Shown here in pieces: positions 7,213 to 16,275 of a stretch of DNA of 26,325 nucleotides. Source of the stretch: Mnemiopsis leidyi (Eukaryota > Ctenophora > Tentaculata > Lobata > Bolinopsidae). The DNA is taken from assembly GCA_000226015.1 (NCBI GenBank), contig JH152696.1:328277-354601 (forward strand), read 5' to 3'. The notes under the pieces were generated by a model. The model was not told the DNA's origin, made no database searches, and saw only the letters and a program-made list of their open reading frames with translations. Within the stretch, counting starts at the first letter, position 1. Each line of letters begins with the position of its first letter. The position numbers were made by a program, and so were the translations under genes.

Positions 7213-10200
7213 ATGAGCAAGTTTGAAGAGGGGGAGAGAGTTCTGTGTTTCCACGGTCCGCTGCTCTACGAAGCTCGATGTCATAAAGTCAACACTGAAG
7301 GGGAGGTATGTGTCGCAACTTACAAATTTGGAGATGTCTTACTTGTTACTTTTTGACAGTGTGGTAAACTTGTTTATTCTTCACGTTCATGTCGTAATCG
7401 TCGTGTGTTCTGTTGCAGTTTTTTGCAAGAACGGAGCACTGATTAAACTATGTCAACCTTACTTGAAGTGTAATCGATTGTTTTAGTTTTTCATTCACAT
7501 GATACATGTATAGTATGTATGTTCAACTGCATAACTCTTAGTGAATACTATATTTTTAAGAGAATGTAATAGGTAGATCTTTATCAGATACACTTAAACT
7601 TACAAACTATAGAAGGTAGATATGTATCAGATACACTTAAACTTACTTACAAACTATAAAAGGTAGATCTGTATCTGATACACTAAAACTTACAAACTAT
7701 GAAAGGTAGATCTGTATCTGATACACTAAAACTTACAAACTATAAAAGGTAGATCTGTATCTGATACACTAAAACTTACGAACTATGAAAGGTAGATCTG
7801 TACCTGTTAGACTAAAACTTACAAACTATAAAAGGTAGATCTGTATCTGATACACTAAAACTTACAAACTATAAAAGGTAGATCTGTATCTGATACACTA
7901 AAACTTACAAACTATAAAAAGGTAGATCTGTATCTGATACACTAAAACTTACAAACTATAAAGGTAGATCTGTATCTGATACACTAAAACTTACAAACTA
8001 TAAAAGGTAGATCTGTATCTGATACACTAAAACTTACAAACTACGAAAGGTAGATCTGTATCTGATACACTAAAACTTACAAACTATGAAAGGTAGATCT
8101 GTATCTGATACACTACAACGGCTGGAGTCAGAAGTGGGACGAGTGGATACCAGAAACCAGGATACTCAAATTTAACGATACCAACCTGAAGGTACAGTCA
8201 TGTTTATGTAATGTGAACAGATTTTGTACACATAAAAACATAATAACATGAGAAGTTTTTGTTGTTTTCTTGAGAAAGTGTTGGTCAACTGTACATATAG
8301 CATTTCTACAGACAGATTCAAAAGTCTCTTGCCCTCCATTTGCCCTTATGTCTTAGGCCGACGATAGATTATGGGATTTTAAAATTTTTTGCGGGAATCT
8401 TCGAGGAATACATCAAATGCATCATGTTAATTGAGGGTTGTGAGCAAACAAACGCAAAGCTACAGGGTCTGGCATGTGAAGCAATCAGAGGACCGGCTGG
8501 AAAATGAGGCAAGGGGACTGGAGCGGGAATTTAACCCACGACTTCCAGTTATCCAGATTGTTGCTGTAACCACTAAGCTACCCATGCCCTCAAATGCAAC
8601 ATTTTTACTTTTTGAATGAACGTTTGTTTTCTAGGTTTTTGCCCTTTATTTGTGTCTGTATAGTTGTGATTTTTCTGTATTAAAGGTTCTACAAAAACGA
8701 AAATATTGACGTAAGTCAAGTTAAGATATAGTCCGATCAAGGAAGATTCCCTGATGGCTTCCTTCCATTCACTGCAATCCGTGGATTACCCGGGTCCTTG
8801 CTCTAATGGCAAGTACTAGCATTTGATGTATTCCTCGAATAAGCCAACTGCAGATATGATAAATTATTCCCGCGAAAATGTATGAAATTTCGTGATCCCA
8901 TCCATTGTCATAAAGCTTAATAGAAGGAAAGATACTTTTGAGACACTAAAAGTTTACATTCAATGCTACAAAAACTAAGACTACCCAGTGTAGTTGTAAT
9001 CTCACGTTCCGATTTTCTTAGAAACAGTCTGAACTGATTAAGCACCATAAAAAGACTCAGAACCGAGGGAAAAACAAGAAGTTAAAGTTGATCGACAATG
9101 TAGAGTCAGAAGATGCTTTCTCTGCTAAGGTAATTATTGATTATCGCAACTGAAGAGTTTTCTTGCTGTTTTTAAACTTTCATAGCTTGTTGAGTGTTGA
9201 ATAAAGCAAGGCAAAAATTTGAGTTTTATCTAGTGTGTTGGACATTTTATCACGCAAGCTTTGAAATATTAACTGCGACTTTCCGTTTGCATTTTTTCAA
9301 TTTAAGAGCAGTTCACCATTTATGATTAACGGTCAAGGTTTTATTTGGCGGCAAACAGCACGAAAAACCGACTATGATCAATTACCCGCCCTTGGCTTGT
9401 AATTGCCAAATCTTGCAAAAGGTCTTCCAAAATAACGGTTATTGCTGACATTGTCGCGCTGACCTCTCTTCAAAATTTGCGCGCGCGCAGCGCGCCGGCC
9501 AGTCGATCGATTCGATCGTCAATAAATCATTTGTGAAGTTTAATGTTGAGATACAAATAAATTTCCGGACTATATAGTTCAACTTTGATCCCGTTTGAAC
9601 ATTACCCTGAACTCACTGCAGTCTCAATCAGGTCTGTATCCAGATAGAACTGCCTAGTCAACTAAAATTGGCAGTTTTGGATGATTGGGACCTCATCACT
9701 CAGCAGAGGCATCTTCTGAAACTTCCTGCATCAGTTCCAGTCTCTGTTGTCTTAGGTGATTTAGCTTGAAGCGCCCTCGTATAATAACCTGCCAACTATT
9801 GGGTGCTTTTAAAATCTGGATACCTCCTAGCATGGAAATGAAATTGCTAATATCTTAACTTCTGGTCAATATTTTTTGATGAAATTTTCATTATTTGTTT
9901 AATGTGCATATTAGATGAGATATTCCAGTTTTTAAAATGATGCAATGGTCCATCTGGTCTGGTGCGCAAATGTGCACAAAGGACGCTAAAACTTCAGACT
10001 CGTCTAATTTCTCTAAATCGTCCTGAATATTGGTATGTATCATCTATTAGTCCAGCCCACCAATTCTCTTCCTTCTGATTACAAAAGCGGTCATAACTTA
10101 ATGTCATTTATGATGATATTTTTAGGGTTCCTTCTTGGTGACTAAGAGTTGATGCACACGAATTTTCAGGATTATTTAAGCAAATTTGACGATTTTGAAG

Positions 10201-11742
10201 TTCTAACGTCATTTGCGCACCAGTAGACCAAAATGGCCCATTGCATCTTTTCAAAAACTAGCATATCTCATCTGATAGCCACAAAGAAAAATTATGAATG
10301 TTTCATTAAAAATTATTGACCTAAAGTGAAGTTATGAGCAATATCCAATTCCATGTAAGGAGGTATCCAGATTTTAAAACCACATTTAATATATGATTAG
10401 ATATGATTAATTTCTTTTGAGCAACTCGTTAATTAACGTTCAATTATAACGAACGCTTCAGATGAGTTCCGGCTCTATTCGCACTCCGTAAACAAGACGA
10501 CTGACATAAACAGAGACCACGTCCTGGAAGGACTCCTCGGGTACTTTTCTAGACTTCTAGGGATGCAACTTCTTTATCAGTTTGAAAGAGCACAGTATGC
10601 TGACATTATGGAGGAACACAAGGGTAAGCTTGTTGAACCATCTCATTGGCCTAAGTTTTGCAGTCCTATTAAATTTATTTTCTTTGATTCCCACTCTGAA
10701 GTTCGAGACACACTGAAGTCATTTTAAAGGACCCTTGTGTCTTTGAAAACAGCCGTACAGATTTTGCTGAAACAAATACAATGTCAGTCACCCTACCTTG
10801 ATAATTGGGATTTTGTAATTGTTTACGAACAGTTTAGCAAAGGCCCTTCAAGAACGGCAAACGGGTTTAATTGAAACAGTACCAGTCACCCTACTTTAAT
10901 AATCAGGGAATATTGTAAGACTTTGAAACCGTTACTATTTCTTTGTTCGAAACATCGCTCATATCCTCCTAATTTCAGAAGGCCCTTCAAAAAATGTTGT
11001 TGAAAGGGTGCCCGTCACTTCCGTGCGTTTCGAACTTAACCATTTTATTTTTGGATGGAATTGTCATCTGGTTATAGGCGTGATATCAATTATCAGCCTG
11101 TCCACTGCTCCTTGTACTGTTAACTTTCTACTGTTGACCGACTTTGATGGTAGTGGTAGAGTAAACAGTTTTCGAGTAGAAGTATCCAAACCTTGCTCCC
11201 TCTTTTCCTCATGTAAGCTTACATAAGTAATCGACAGTGGTGCCGAACTATTGTGCAGAAAATCTTACAGTAAATTACTTATCAACGTCAACTGACACAA
11301 TCTTACTGTAAAACCGTGTTGCCGAAGCGAATTTCAGTTATCTAGCAAGAAATGTGAACGACTTAATTGCAGATCAAGCTGCTTACTTTCTGCGCGAATG
11401 ACACGAGAATTGTCAATATTCCAGGAGTATCAGTGTGTGATCTCTACGGTGCAGAACATCTTCTAAGACTCTTTACCCGAATCGGAGAGCTGTTAGCTTT
11501 CACTGAGCTGGACAACAACGCAATCTCTGTTCTTCAGAAGTACATTCACGAACTCCTCTCATTCATTGGTTAGCATTCTCAGTGTCCTACTTTACGCAAT
11601 CTTCTATTCAATATTGAGTTTTTCTGACTGATGTTTGCCATAACTAACAATCATTACAGAACTACACCGCGGGAAATATCTGTGTTCAGAAAATTACTAC
11701 GTGGCTACCCCCGACTACCTGAGAAGGGTACTTCTTAACTGA
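7213..11742 (+). CDS. MORF4L1: MRG15-like chromatin protein (mortality factor 4-like)
   Basis: Seven exons: 7213-7305, 8093-8191, 9022-9129, 9632-9755, 10462-10623, 11425-11568, 11660-11742. All phases agree and give 270 aa (human isoforms 323-362). Residues 1-64 form the chromo-barrel domain (GERVLCFHGPLLYEAR, YLIHYNGWSQKWDEWIPE), which binds methylated H3K36 in the family. Residues 65-100 are a short basic linker, much shorter than in vertebrates. Residues 101 to the end are the MRG domain (DDWDLITQQRHLLKLP, LLGYFSRLLGMQLLYQFERA, DLYGAEHLLRLFTRIG, YYVATPDYLRR), which scaffolds partners in NuA4/Tip60 and Sin3 complexes. The exon 2 acceptor is the last unit of a 43-bp tandem array. Exon 4 ends at a weak G|GTGATT donor. 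Very confident overall; individual junctions were chosen by phase and homology. Confidence 0.93.
7571..8115 (+). repeat. 43-bp tandem array copying the MRG15 exon 2 acceptor
   Basis: Thirteen units of about 43 bp have the core AAAAG|GTAGATCTGTATCTGATACACTA followed by AAACTTACAAACTAT. GGTAGAT occurs near 7571, 7612, 7663, 7704, 7748, 7790, 7833, 7876, 7920, 7962, 8004, 8047 and 8091. The first two units are diverged and the central ones nearly identical. The last unit runs straight into coding exon 2 (from 8093), so each unit holds a branch-point-like CTAAAAC/CTTACAA, an AG and 23 nt of exon sequence. In nearly all copies the reading frame from exon 1 meets TAA where the true exon has TAC. 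Confidence 0.92.
8370..8912. mobile_element. Imperfect inverted-repeat element in MRG15 intron 2
   Basis: The left arm (8370-8421: ATGGGATTTT...GCGGGAATCTTCGAGGAATACATCAAATGC) matches the reverse complement of 8819-8912 (ATGGGATCACG...GCGGGAATAA...TTCGAGGAATACATCAAATGC), with extra bases in the right arm. The innermost 22 bp are identical. It encloses the SINE-like unit at 8440-8600. No transposase is present. Confidence 0.6.
8440..8600 (-). mobile_element. tRNA-derived SINE-like element, minus orientation
   Basis: On the minus strand, GGGCATGGGTAGCTTAGTGG (A-box-like) is followed about 40 nt later by GTGGGTTAAATTCCCGC (B-box-like), the spacing of a tRNA-type Pol III promoter. It differs from the 2370-2630/3184-3450 SINE family in both head and body, so a second SINE family is present. 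Confidence 0.55.
9807..10379. mobile_element. Foldback element with ~200-bp inverted repeats, copy 1
   Basis: The ends are TTTTAAAATCTGGATACCTC and its reverse complement, giving an outer match of at least 21 bp. Similarity continues imperfectly for roughly 200 bp into each arm (CTTCTGGTCAATATTTTTTG, AAATGATGCAATGG, CTGGTGCGCAAATG and their complements). It lies in MRG15 intron 4. No open frame is present. A second copy of the family lies at 15440-15900. Confidence 0.75.
10722..11025. repeat. Three imperfect direct repeats in MRG15 intron 5
   Basis: Motifs AAGG(A/C)CCTT, GAAACA(A/G) and GTCAGTCACCCTAC/CAGTCACCCTACTTT with TTGATAATT/TTAATAATC recur about 110-130 bp apart; a third, shorter version (GGCCCTTCAAAAAATG...GTGCCCGTCACTT) follows. 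These look like diverged tandem duplications with no coding meaning. Confidence 0.4.
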
Positions 11743-12157
11743 AGACTTCTGGATTCCTCTTTCTGCTATCAGATTTGTCGTTTTTATTTTTTTGATCGGG
11801 CTCCTCATTCATCGAACAATTTTACTATACAACCTGCTTCATTCGCAAGGTTTGCTCTGATAATTTATGAATTGTGTTGCATAAATTACAAGCGCGCTTA
11901 AAGAAATTGGCTGATAAACCAGCCATTCTGTGTCTTGATTAATTGAACCTTTCTATGAAATTTGGTTCGATGACGGCTATGAGCTCCGGGTCTTACCTGC
12001 ACTTTATCTTTTCATCATATTGTCGTTTTTATTATTGTCTTAACAATTTGGTTTTGTTAAATTTATCAGATTTCGTGCGCTAGCTAAGTAATTAATGCAC
12101 TTAAAATCACAATAATACTCAAATGTTTGTTTAATGTTTCATGTTAAATATGCATGT

Positions 12158-12203
12158 AATAAAAGGGTCACATTGTAAAAGATATTAGATAATATGTAAT
12201 AAA
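12158..12203 (+). terminator. Candidate polyadenylation signals of MRG15
   Basis: Two AATAAA hexamers (12158-12163 and 12198-12203) lie 416 and 456 nt after the MRG15 stop. Their likely cleavage sites (12180-12230) fall within a few tens of bases of the opposite-strand signal at 12249-12254. Confidence 0.5.
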
Positions 12204-12248
12204 TCCAACATATATCGTAACAGAAATAACAATGCTTGTAATCGGAAC

Positions 12249-12254
12249 TTTATT
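12249..12254 (-). terminator. Candidate polyadenylation signal of the SLC22 gene
   Basis: TTTATT on the plus strand is AATAAA on the minus strand, about 267 nt after the transporter stop codon. It is the first canonical signal noted on that strand and gives a 3' UTR of roughly 290 nt that meets the MRG15 3' end. Confidence 0.5.
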
Positions 12255-12520
12255 TGAAATCATTATTCAAAATGATAAATAGCGCAAAAAGTACATCATA
12301 TCAAATAAAATAGTTTTCCAGCTTTGGCTAAAAACAAAAATACAGAGAATAAATTTTACTATTGAATACAACAAACTTCTGGCTGGGTCACATCTTCGAA
12401 AAATCCTATTTACTAAGTCCAAAATTTCATGGGTCATTCTCGAAATTTTAAGGTCAATCCTAGCATGGCAAAGAAAACAGTTTGCACTTACGAACACCTT
12501 AAGTTTTTAGTTTAATACAA

Positions 12521-14176
12521 TCAACTTGAAGCCGAGATTTCACCACGCCTCCTCTCTAAAGAATTCCTCCTCCTTTCTTGCACCTCCTGAGCACTGTTTG
12601 GTGACTGTCTGCCCTTTGTCTCTGGTAGTCTCAGTGCTATCAATCCAGCCGAAATCGCTAAGACAGAAAAGAAGACCAGTGTAGCTGTCTTGTTCCAAGT
12701 GAAGAGTAGACTAGCTTGAGGTCCGGCAAAAGACCCTAACCTAGCGGCAATGGAGCACACAGCAGAGATCTTCCCACGCTGGTTAGTCGGGGATTGCTCT
12801 GCCACGTAGAGATAGTTTGTCCCCCAAGCTCCGGATACTGCCATGGCTCCGATCAGACACATCAACTGTTCCATTGTCAGGACGTTTTGAGAACCAAAGC
12901 TTAGAGGGACGAGGGCTAAGAGGAAGGAAGCGCCTCCTGCCAAGTACAGAGAGACAAGAGTGGTTCTTCTACCGAACACGTCCTGTCCGAACCAGCAGAG
13001 CAGGGCTGCCAGGATCTCAGATATCCCAGAAAACATGTAGCCCAAGTAGATGTTCTTACCTAACTTGCTCCAACTGAAAGTGAAGCCGTAGTAAAGGAAG
13101 GCTACTATCACCCATTGATGCATCTGGATGACGACCTGTATTCGTAGTTCTGGGTAACGGAGAAACTCTTTCAGGGTATCTAGATATGAGGAATGAGCCA
13201 CTGCTTCTTTCTTTGATCTTATCAGCTCCGTGTTCTTAGCATCAAACTTTCTTCCCAGCAACTTGGCCATCCTCTTAAGACTTTTCGTGGCGGCGAGCTG
13301 ATTGTTGTTGTTCTCCATGAGCTGCCTGGGCGAGTTAGGCACGATAAACCAGCAGAGAACCGAGCCGAACATCAGAAATCCTCCCGCTGCTGACAACCAT
13401 CTCCAGCCAGTAATGAAATACCCAAATACGGGCAACACCGCTCCTGTACCTAGACCCCAGCACGTGGCAATAAAGGAACTAACCAGACCTCTCCATTTAG
13501 AACAGGTGTTCTCAATAATGTAGACGTAGAGACCACTGACTCCCATGAAGGAGCCAATTCCCATGACGACACGTATAGCCATCATGACGCCAATGTTGGG
13601 AGCAACAGCAGCAGCTAACATACAAGCAGCTACCACGGAATAGCCGGGTATCAGAGTTGTCCTCCTTCCCAACGTGTCGTATGTAAAGCTCCCCACCAGC
13701 AGTCCTACAAACCCGCCCACAAAGTACAGAGAACTCAACAAGGTCCCCTTAAACTCAGTTCCACAGTAAATGTCCCACTCTATAGCGTACGTATTTCTCC
13801 CGTCTGGCAAATCCCAGATAAAGTCCGTCTTGACGGTCATGGCGGGATTATCTCCGTATTTCCCGCACAACACGTCACTGTTGTACGGCGACTTGTCCGG
13901 ATTTTCCTTGCTGTACTGTCCTACTCGCTCCGTGCAGACTGTACTGTTCTCCTGACACCTCCAACTCGTGTAGGGTATAAAACCTCCAAAGTTTGGGTAG
14001 TTAATCACGTACGCAGTAGATGCGTGGGTAGTTAGGAGCAGGGCCACAATAATGAGACCCCTCCACGACTTTTCTCGTTGTATCTCGTCCAAAACGTCTT
14101 CAACTGTGGCAGATCTACCTCCGGGGTGTGATCCAGACTCCATTATCGTTGGTTCGTTTTCCAGCTGGCTTGTCAT
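12521..14176 (-). CDS. SLC22-family organic ion transporter (intronless)
   Basis: A single 551-aa frame with the layout of the MFS family SLC22 (organic cation/anion/carnitine transporters) at the plasma membrane. TM1 is at about 41-60. It is followed by the large extracellular loop typical of the family (61-140), with C74, C81, C104, C138 and an N77-S-T glycosylation sequon. MFS motif A occurs as TYDTLGRRTT (165-174) and its second-half twin as QDVFGRRTT (398-406). SLC22 landmarks are PNSPR (280-284, usually PESPR), a charged central loop (about 290-340) and LPETKGR (517-523). The C-terminal tail is basic and serine-rich. Length is normal. Substrate cannot be told: the PES-to-PNS change and the YVAEQSPTNQRG block are not diagnostic. 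It has no introns, while its neighbours have many. Confidence 0.92.
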   Translation of the reverse strand: MTSQLENEPTIMESGSHPGGRSATVEDVLDEIQREKSWRGLIIVALLLTTHASTAYVINYPNFGGFIPYTSWRCQENSTVCTERVGQYSKENPDKSPYNSDVLCGKYGDNPAMTVKTDFIWDLPDGRNTYAIEWDIYCGTEFKGTLLSSLYFVGGFVGLLVGSFTYDTLGRRTTLIPGYSVVAACMLAAAVAPNIGVMMAIRVVMGIGSFMGVSGLYVYIIENTCSKWRGLVSSFIATCWGLGTGAVLPVFGYFITGWRWLSAAGGFLMFGSVLCWFIVPNSPRQLMENNNNQLAATKSLKRMAKLLGRKFDAKNTELIRSKKEAVAHSSYLDTLKEFLRYPELRIQVVIQMHQWVIVAFLYYGFTFSWSKLGKNIYLGYMFSGISEILAALLCWFGQDVFGRRTTLVSLYLAGGASFLLALVPLSFGSQNVLTMEQLMCLIGAMAVSGAWGTNYLYVAEQSPTNQRGKISAVCSIAARLGSFAGPQASLLFTWNKTATLVFFSVLAISAGLIALRLPETKGRQSPNSAQEVQERRRNSLERRRGEISASS

Positions 14177-15439
14177 CCTTGCAGAAGTTAAGGTTAGGTA
14201 TTCTTGCTAGAAGAATAGCTTAGGTAGCCATGAAACAAAACTTAAATTAAATGGTAGGCAAAGGCAGTGCTAAACGACTCAAGTTACTGAAGGTGGACCT
14301 GTAATGTGTCGGCCGGCAGCAATGCGGCGCTGCGCGAATTTTGGTGATAAGATGACTGACCTCAACACCTCCAAACACATCTTCTCTTTATTCGATGTAA
14401 TCAGTAAATTGGCCGGTGGCTGTTAAAAGTATTTAAAATTATGGTATGTGGTGAAAAGATTTATCTAGAAATTCTACAGAAATTCCTACCTAATTAAGTT
14501 ACTGTTGAACTCCTGTTTCCTAACTAAATCATTCATCATTCAGATTCTAGTTCTAAAATCTAGGGAGGATGTTTTTAACCAAATGACCATGGCGCCCGAG
14601 CGGAAATCAAATTGAAATGGTTAGAATTTGTGGTCATCTAACCCCGCCACCTTCCCTTTACTGAATACTTGAACATCTTCGCGTTTAGTGTACAAATAAT
14701 CTAAAAGGCATCAAACGCAACAAAAAAGAAAAACGGTGTAAAACGAATATTCCGATTTTTAATGAGAGCCACGTCCTTGACTCGAATACTAAATTCAACT
14801 TTATTGTGTGAACTTCAAGAAAAAATCACTTCAGAAAGCTCGATTTAACGAAAACGCAATTAAACCATATACGCTGATTTACCGTGAGCAAGGTCTGTAT
14901 ATCGAACTGATTAAATAATTGTCCTAATACCCTTCACGCAGCAGCCGATCTGTCAACACTCCTAGGAAGGAAAACACTACGTATTCCCTCCCAGCGCCCT
15001 GTGTGTTGAAAAGCACATGACATAAGAGATAACCGTTATCAGTACTATTAAGTTTCTGTAGTAAGACGCGTCCTTCAACATTACCTGACAAACGTAAAGC
15101 TCTGTTTTTAGTCTCCAGGTGGAGGGAAGGAAAGACTCTGCCACAGATAACCGTTCTTTGATGAGTTAATTTGGTCCTGATTAGATTTTAATTGCAGCGA
15201 TGAGTAGCTGGAGTGGCGGATTGTAAAAATTTCCACGTAACAGAGGCAGTAATTAATATGTTTACCGAAATAAGTATTTTGATGTATTCTAAGTTTCATA
15301 AAAAATAGCGATAAAATTAAACTTATAACTAGACATGTGTCTGATAGGGCGCGGTAGTCGACTTATGTTACCGCAGTTCTAGATTTGTGACATAAGATAA
15401 CATATGCGTGACTCAATATGTGGACGACTCAACAAAATT
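14177..15439. other. Intergenic DNA between divergent SLC22 and RANBP3, no gene seen
   Basis: This stretch lies upstream of both the minus-strand transporter and the plus-strand RANBP3, so it should hold at least the transporter promoter. I see no TATA box at a convincing distance, no conserved frame and no RNA gene. It is AT-rich, with a short GC-rich patch at 14310-14340 (CGGCCGGCAGC...GGCGCTGCGCG). Confidence 0.5.
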
Positions 15440-15900
15440 ATACAGGGTTGCTTTTATATTTTGATCCCTCCTTATGTGGACATGAAAATTGCCCATAACT
15501 ACACTTCTGGTCAATATTATGAATTTGTTCGCTGTGCCTATCAGATTCAGAGATACTCGAGTTTTTAAGATGATGCGATTGGCCATTGCATTTGGTCGCT
15601 GCGCAAACGTGCACAGAAGTACGGCAAAATCTCAAACTCGTCAAATTTGCTCAAAACGATCATAACGTGGTTTTTGAATATATATTTTGATGAAATTTTC
15701 AGGATGATTTAGGCAAATTTGACCATTGTGAAATTTTACGGTACTTTTCGCACGTTAGTGCAGCAGACCAAAACGCCCCATCTCATCATTTTAAAAACTG
15801 AAATATATCATCTGATAAGCACTACGTACAAAGTCTGAAACTTCATCTAAAATAATTGACCAAGAGTGGAGTTATGAGCAATTAAAAATACCCTTTAATA
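15440..15900. mobile_element. Foldback element with long inverted repeats, copy 2
   Basis: It shares CTTCTGGTCAATATT, GATGATGCGATTGGCCATTG, CGCTGCGCAAACGTGCACAG and AATTTGACCATTGTG-type blocks, in the same order and orientation, with the element at 9807-10379. As there, the second half is the inverted complement of the first (AAATTGACC/GACCAAGAGTGGAGTTATGAG). It is more diverged at its outer ends, so boundaries are approximate. It is located 376 bp upstream of the RANBP3 coding start. Confidence 0.65.
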
Positions 15901-16275
15901 ATAATAATATCCGGTCGGGAATATTATCATACACCACAGTGTTTTAAATCAAGAGAGTTTGCGATCTTATCAAAGACATAGCACTAAAAATGTAAAAGTT
16001 AATTTTTGGTCACTTAAAACGAGACGCATTATTTTTGGAAATTAACGCGTTAACTCCTATGGCTGCAAGTGCAAATTTTTCGTTTGATGTTAATTCTGCA
16101 TATTCAGGCTCACGGAATTACACCAATCATATCTCATTGTACAACATTGCTAATTACAACCACATGCATCAATACGTTATTGTTCTCGAAGTTTGAAATT
16201 TAATGGAAGTTCAAAATTTAATTTTTACCCCTTAAATAATTTGATAATCTCAAGCGAGCTCTTTTTAATCTAATA

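Noticed and set aside
6735..7486. Two plus-strand frames (6735-6947 and 7223-7486)
   Set aside because: They are out-of-frame shadows of POLR1H exon 2 and MRG15 exon 1.
7571..8115. CRISPR array
   Set aside because: Units are contiguous 43-bp tandem repeats without unique spacers, in an animal intron.
11367..11424. Upstream part of the 68-aa frame as MRG15 coding sequence
   Set aside because: Its phase does not fit exon 5, and the residues do not resemble the family. An acceptor at 11424 (ATATTCCAG) restores phase and homology.
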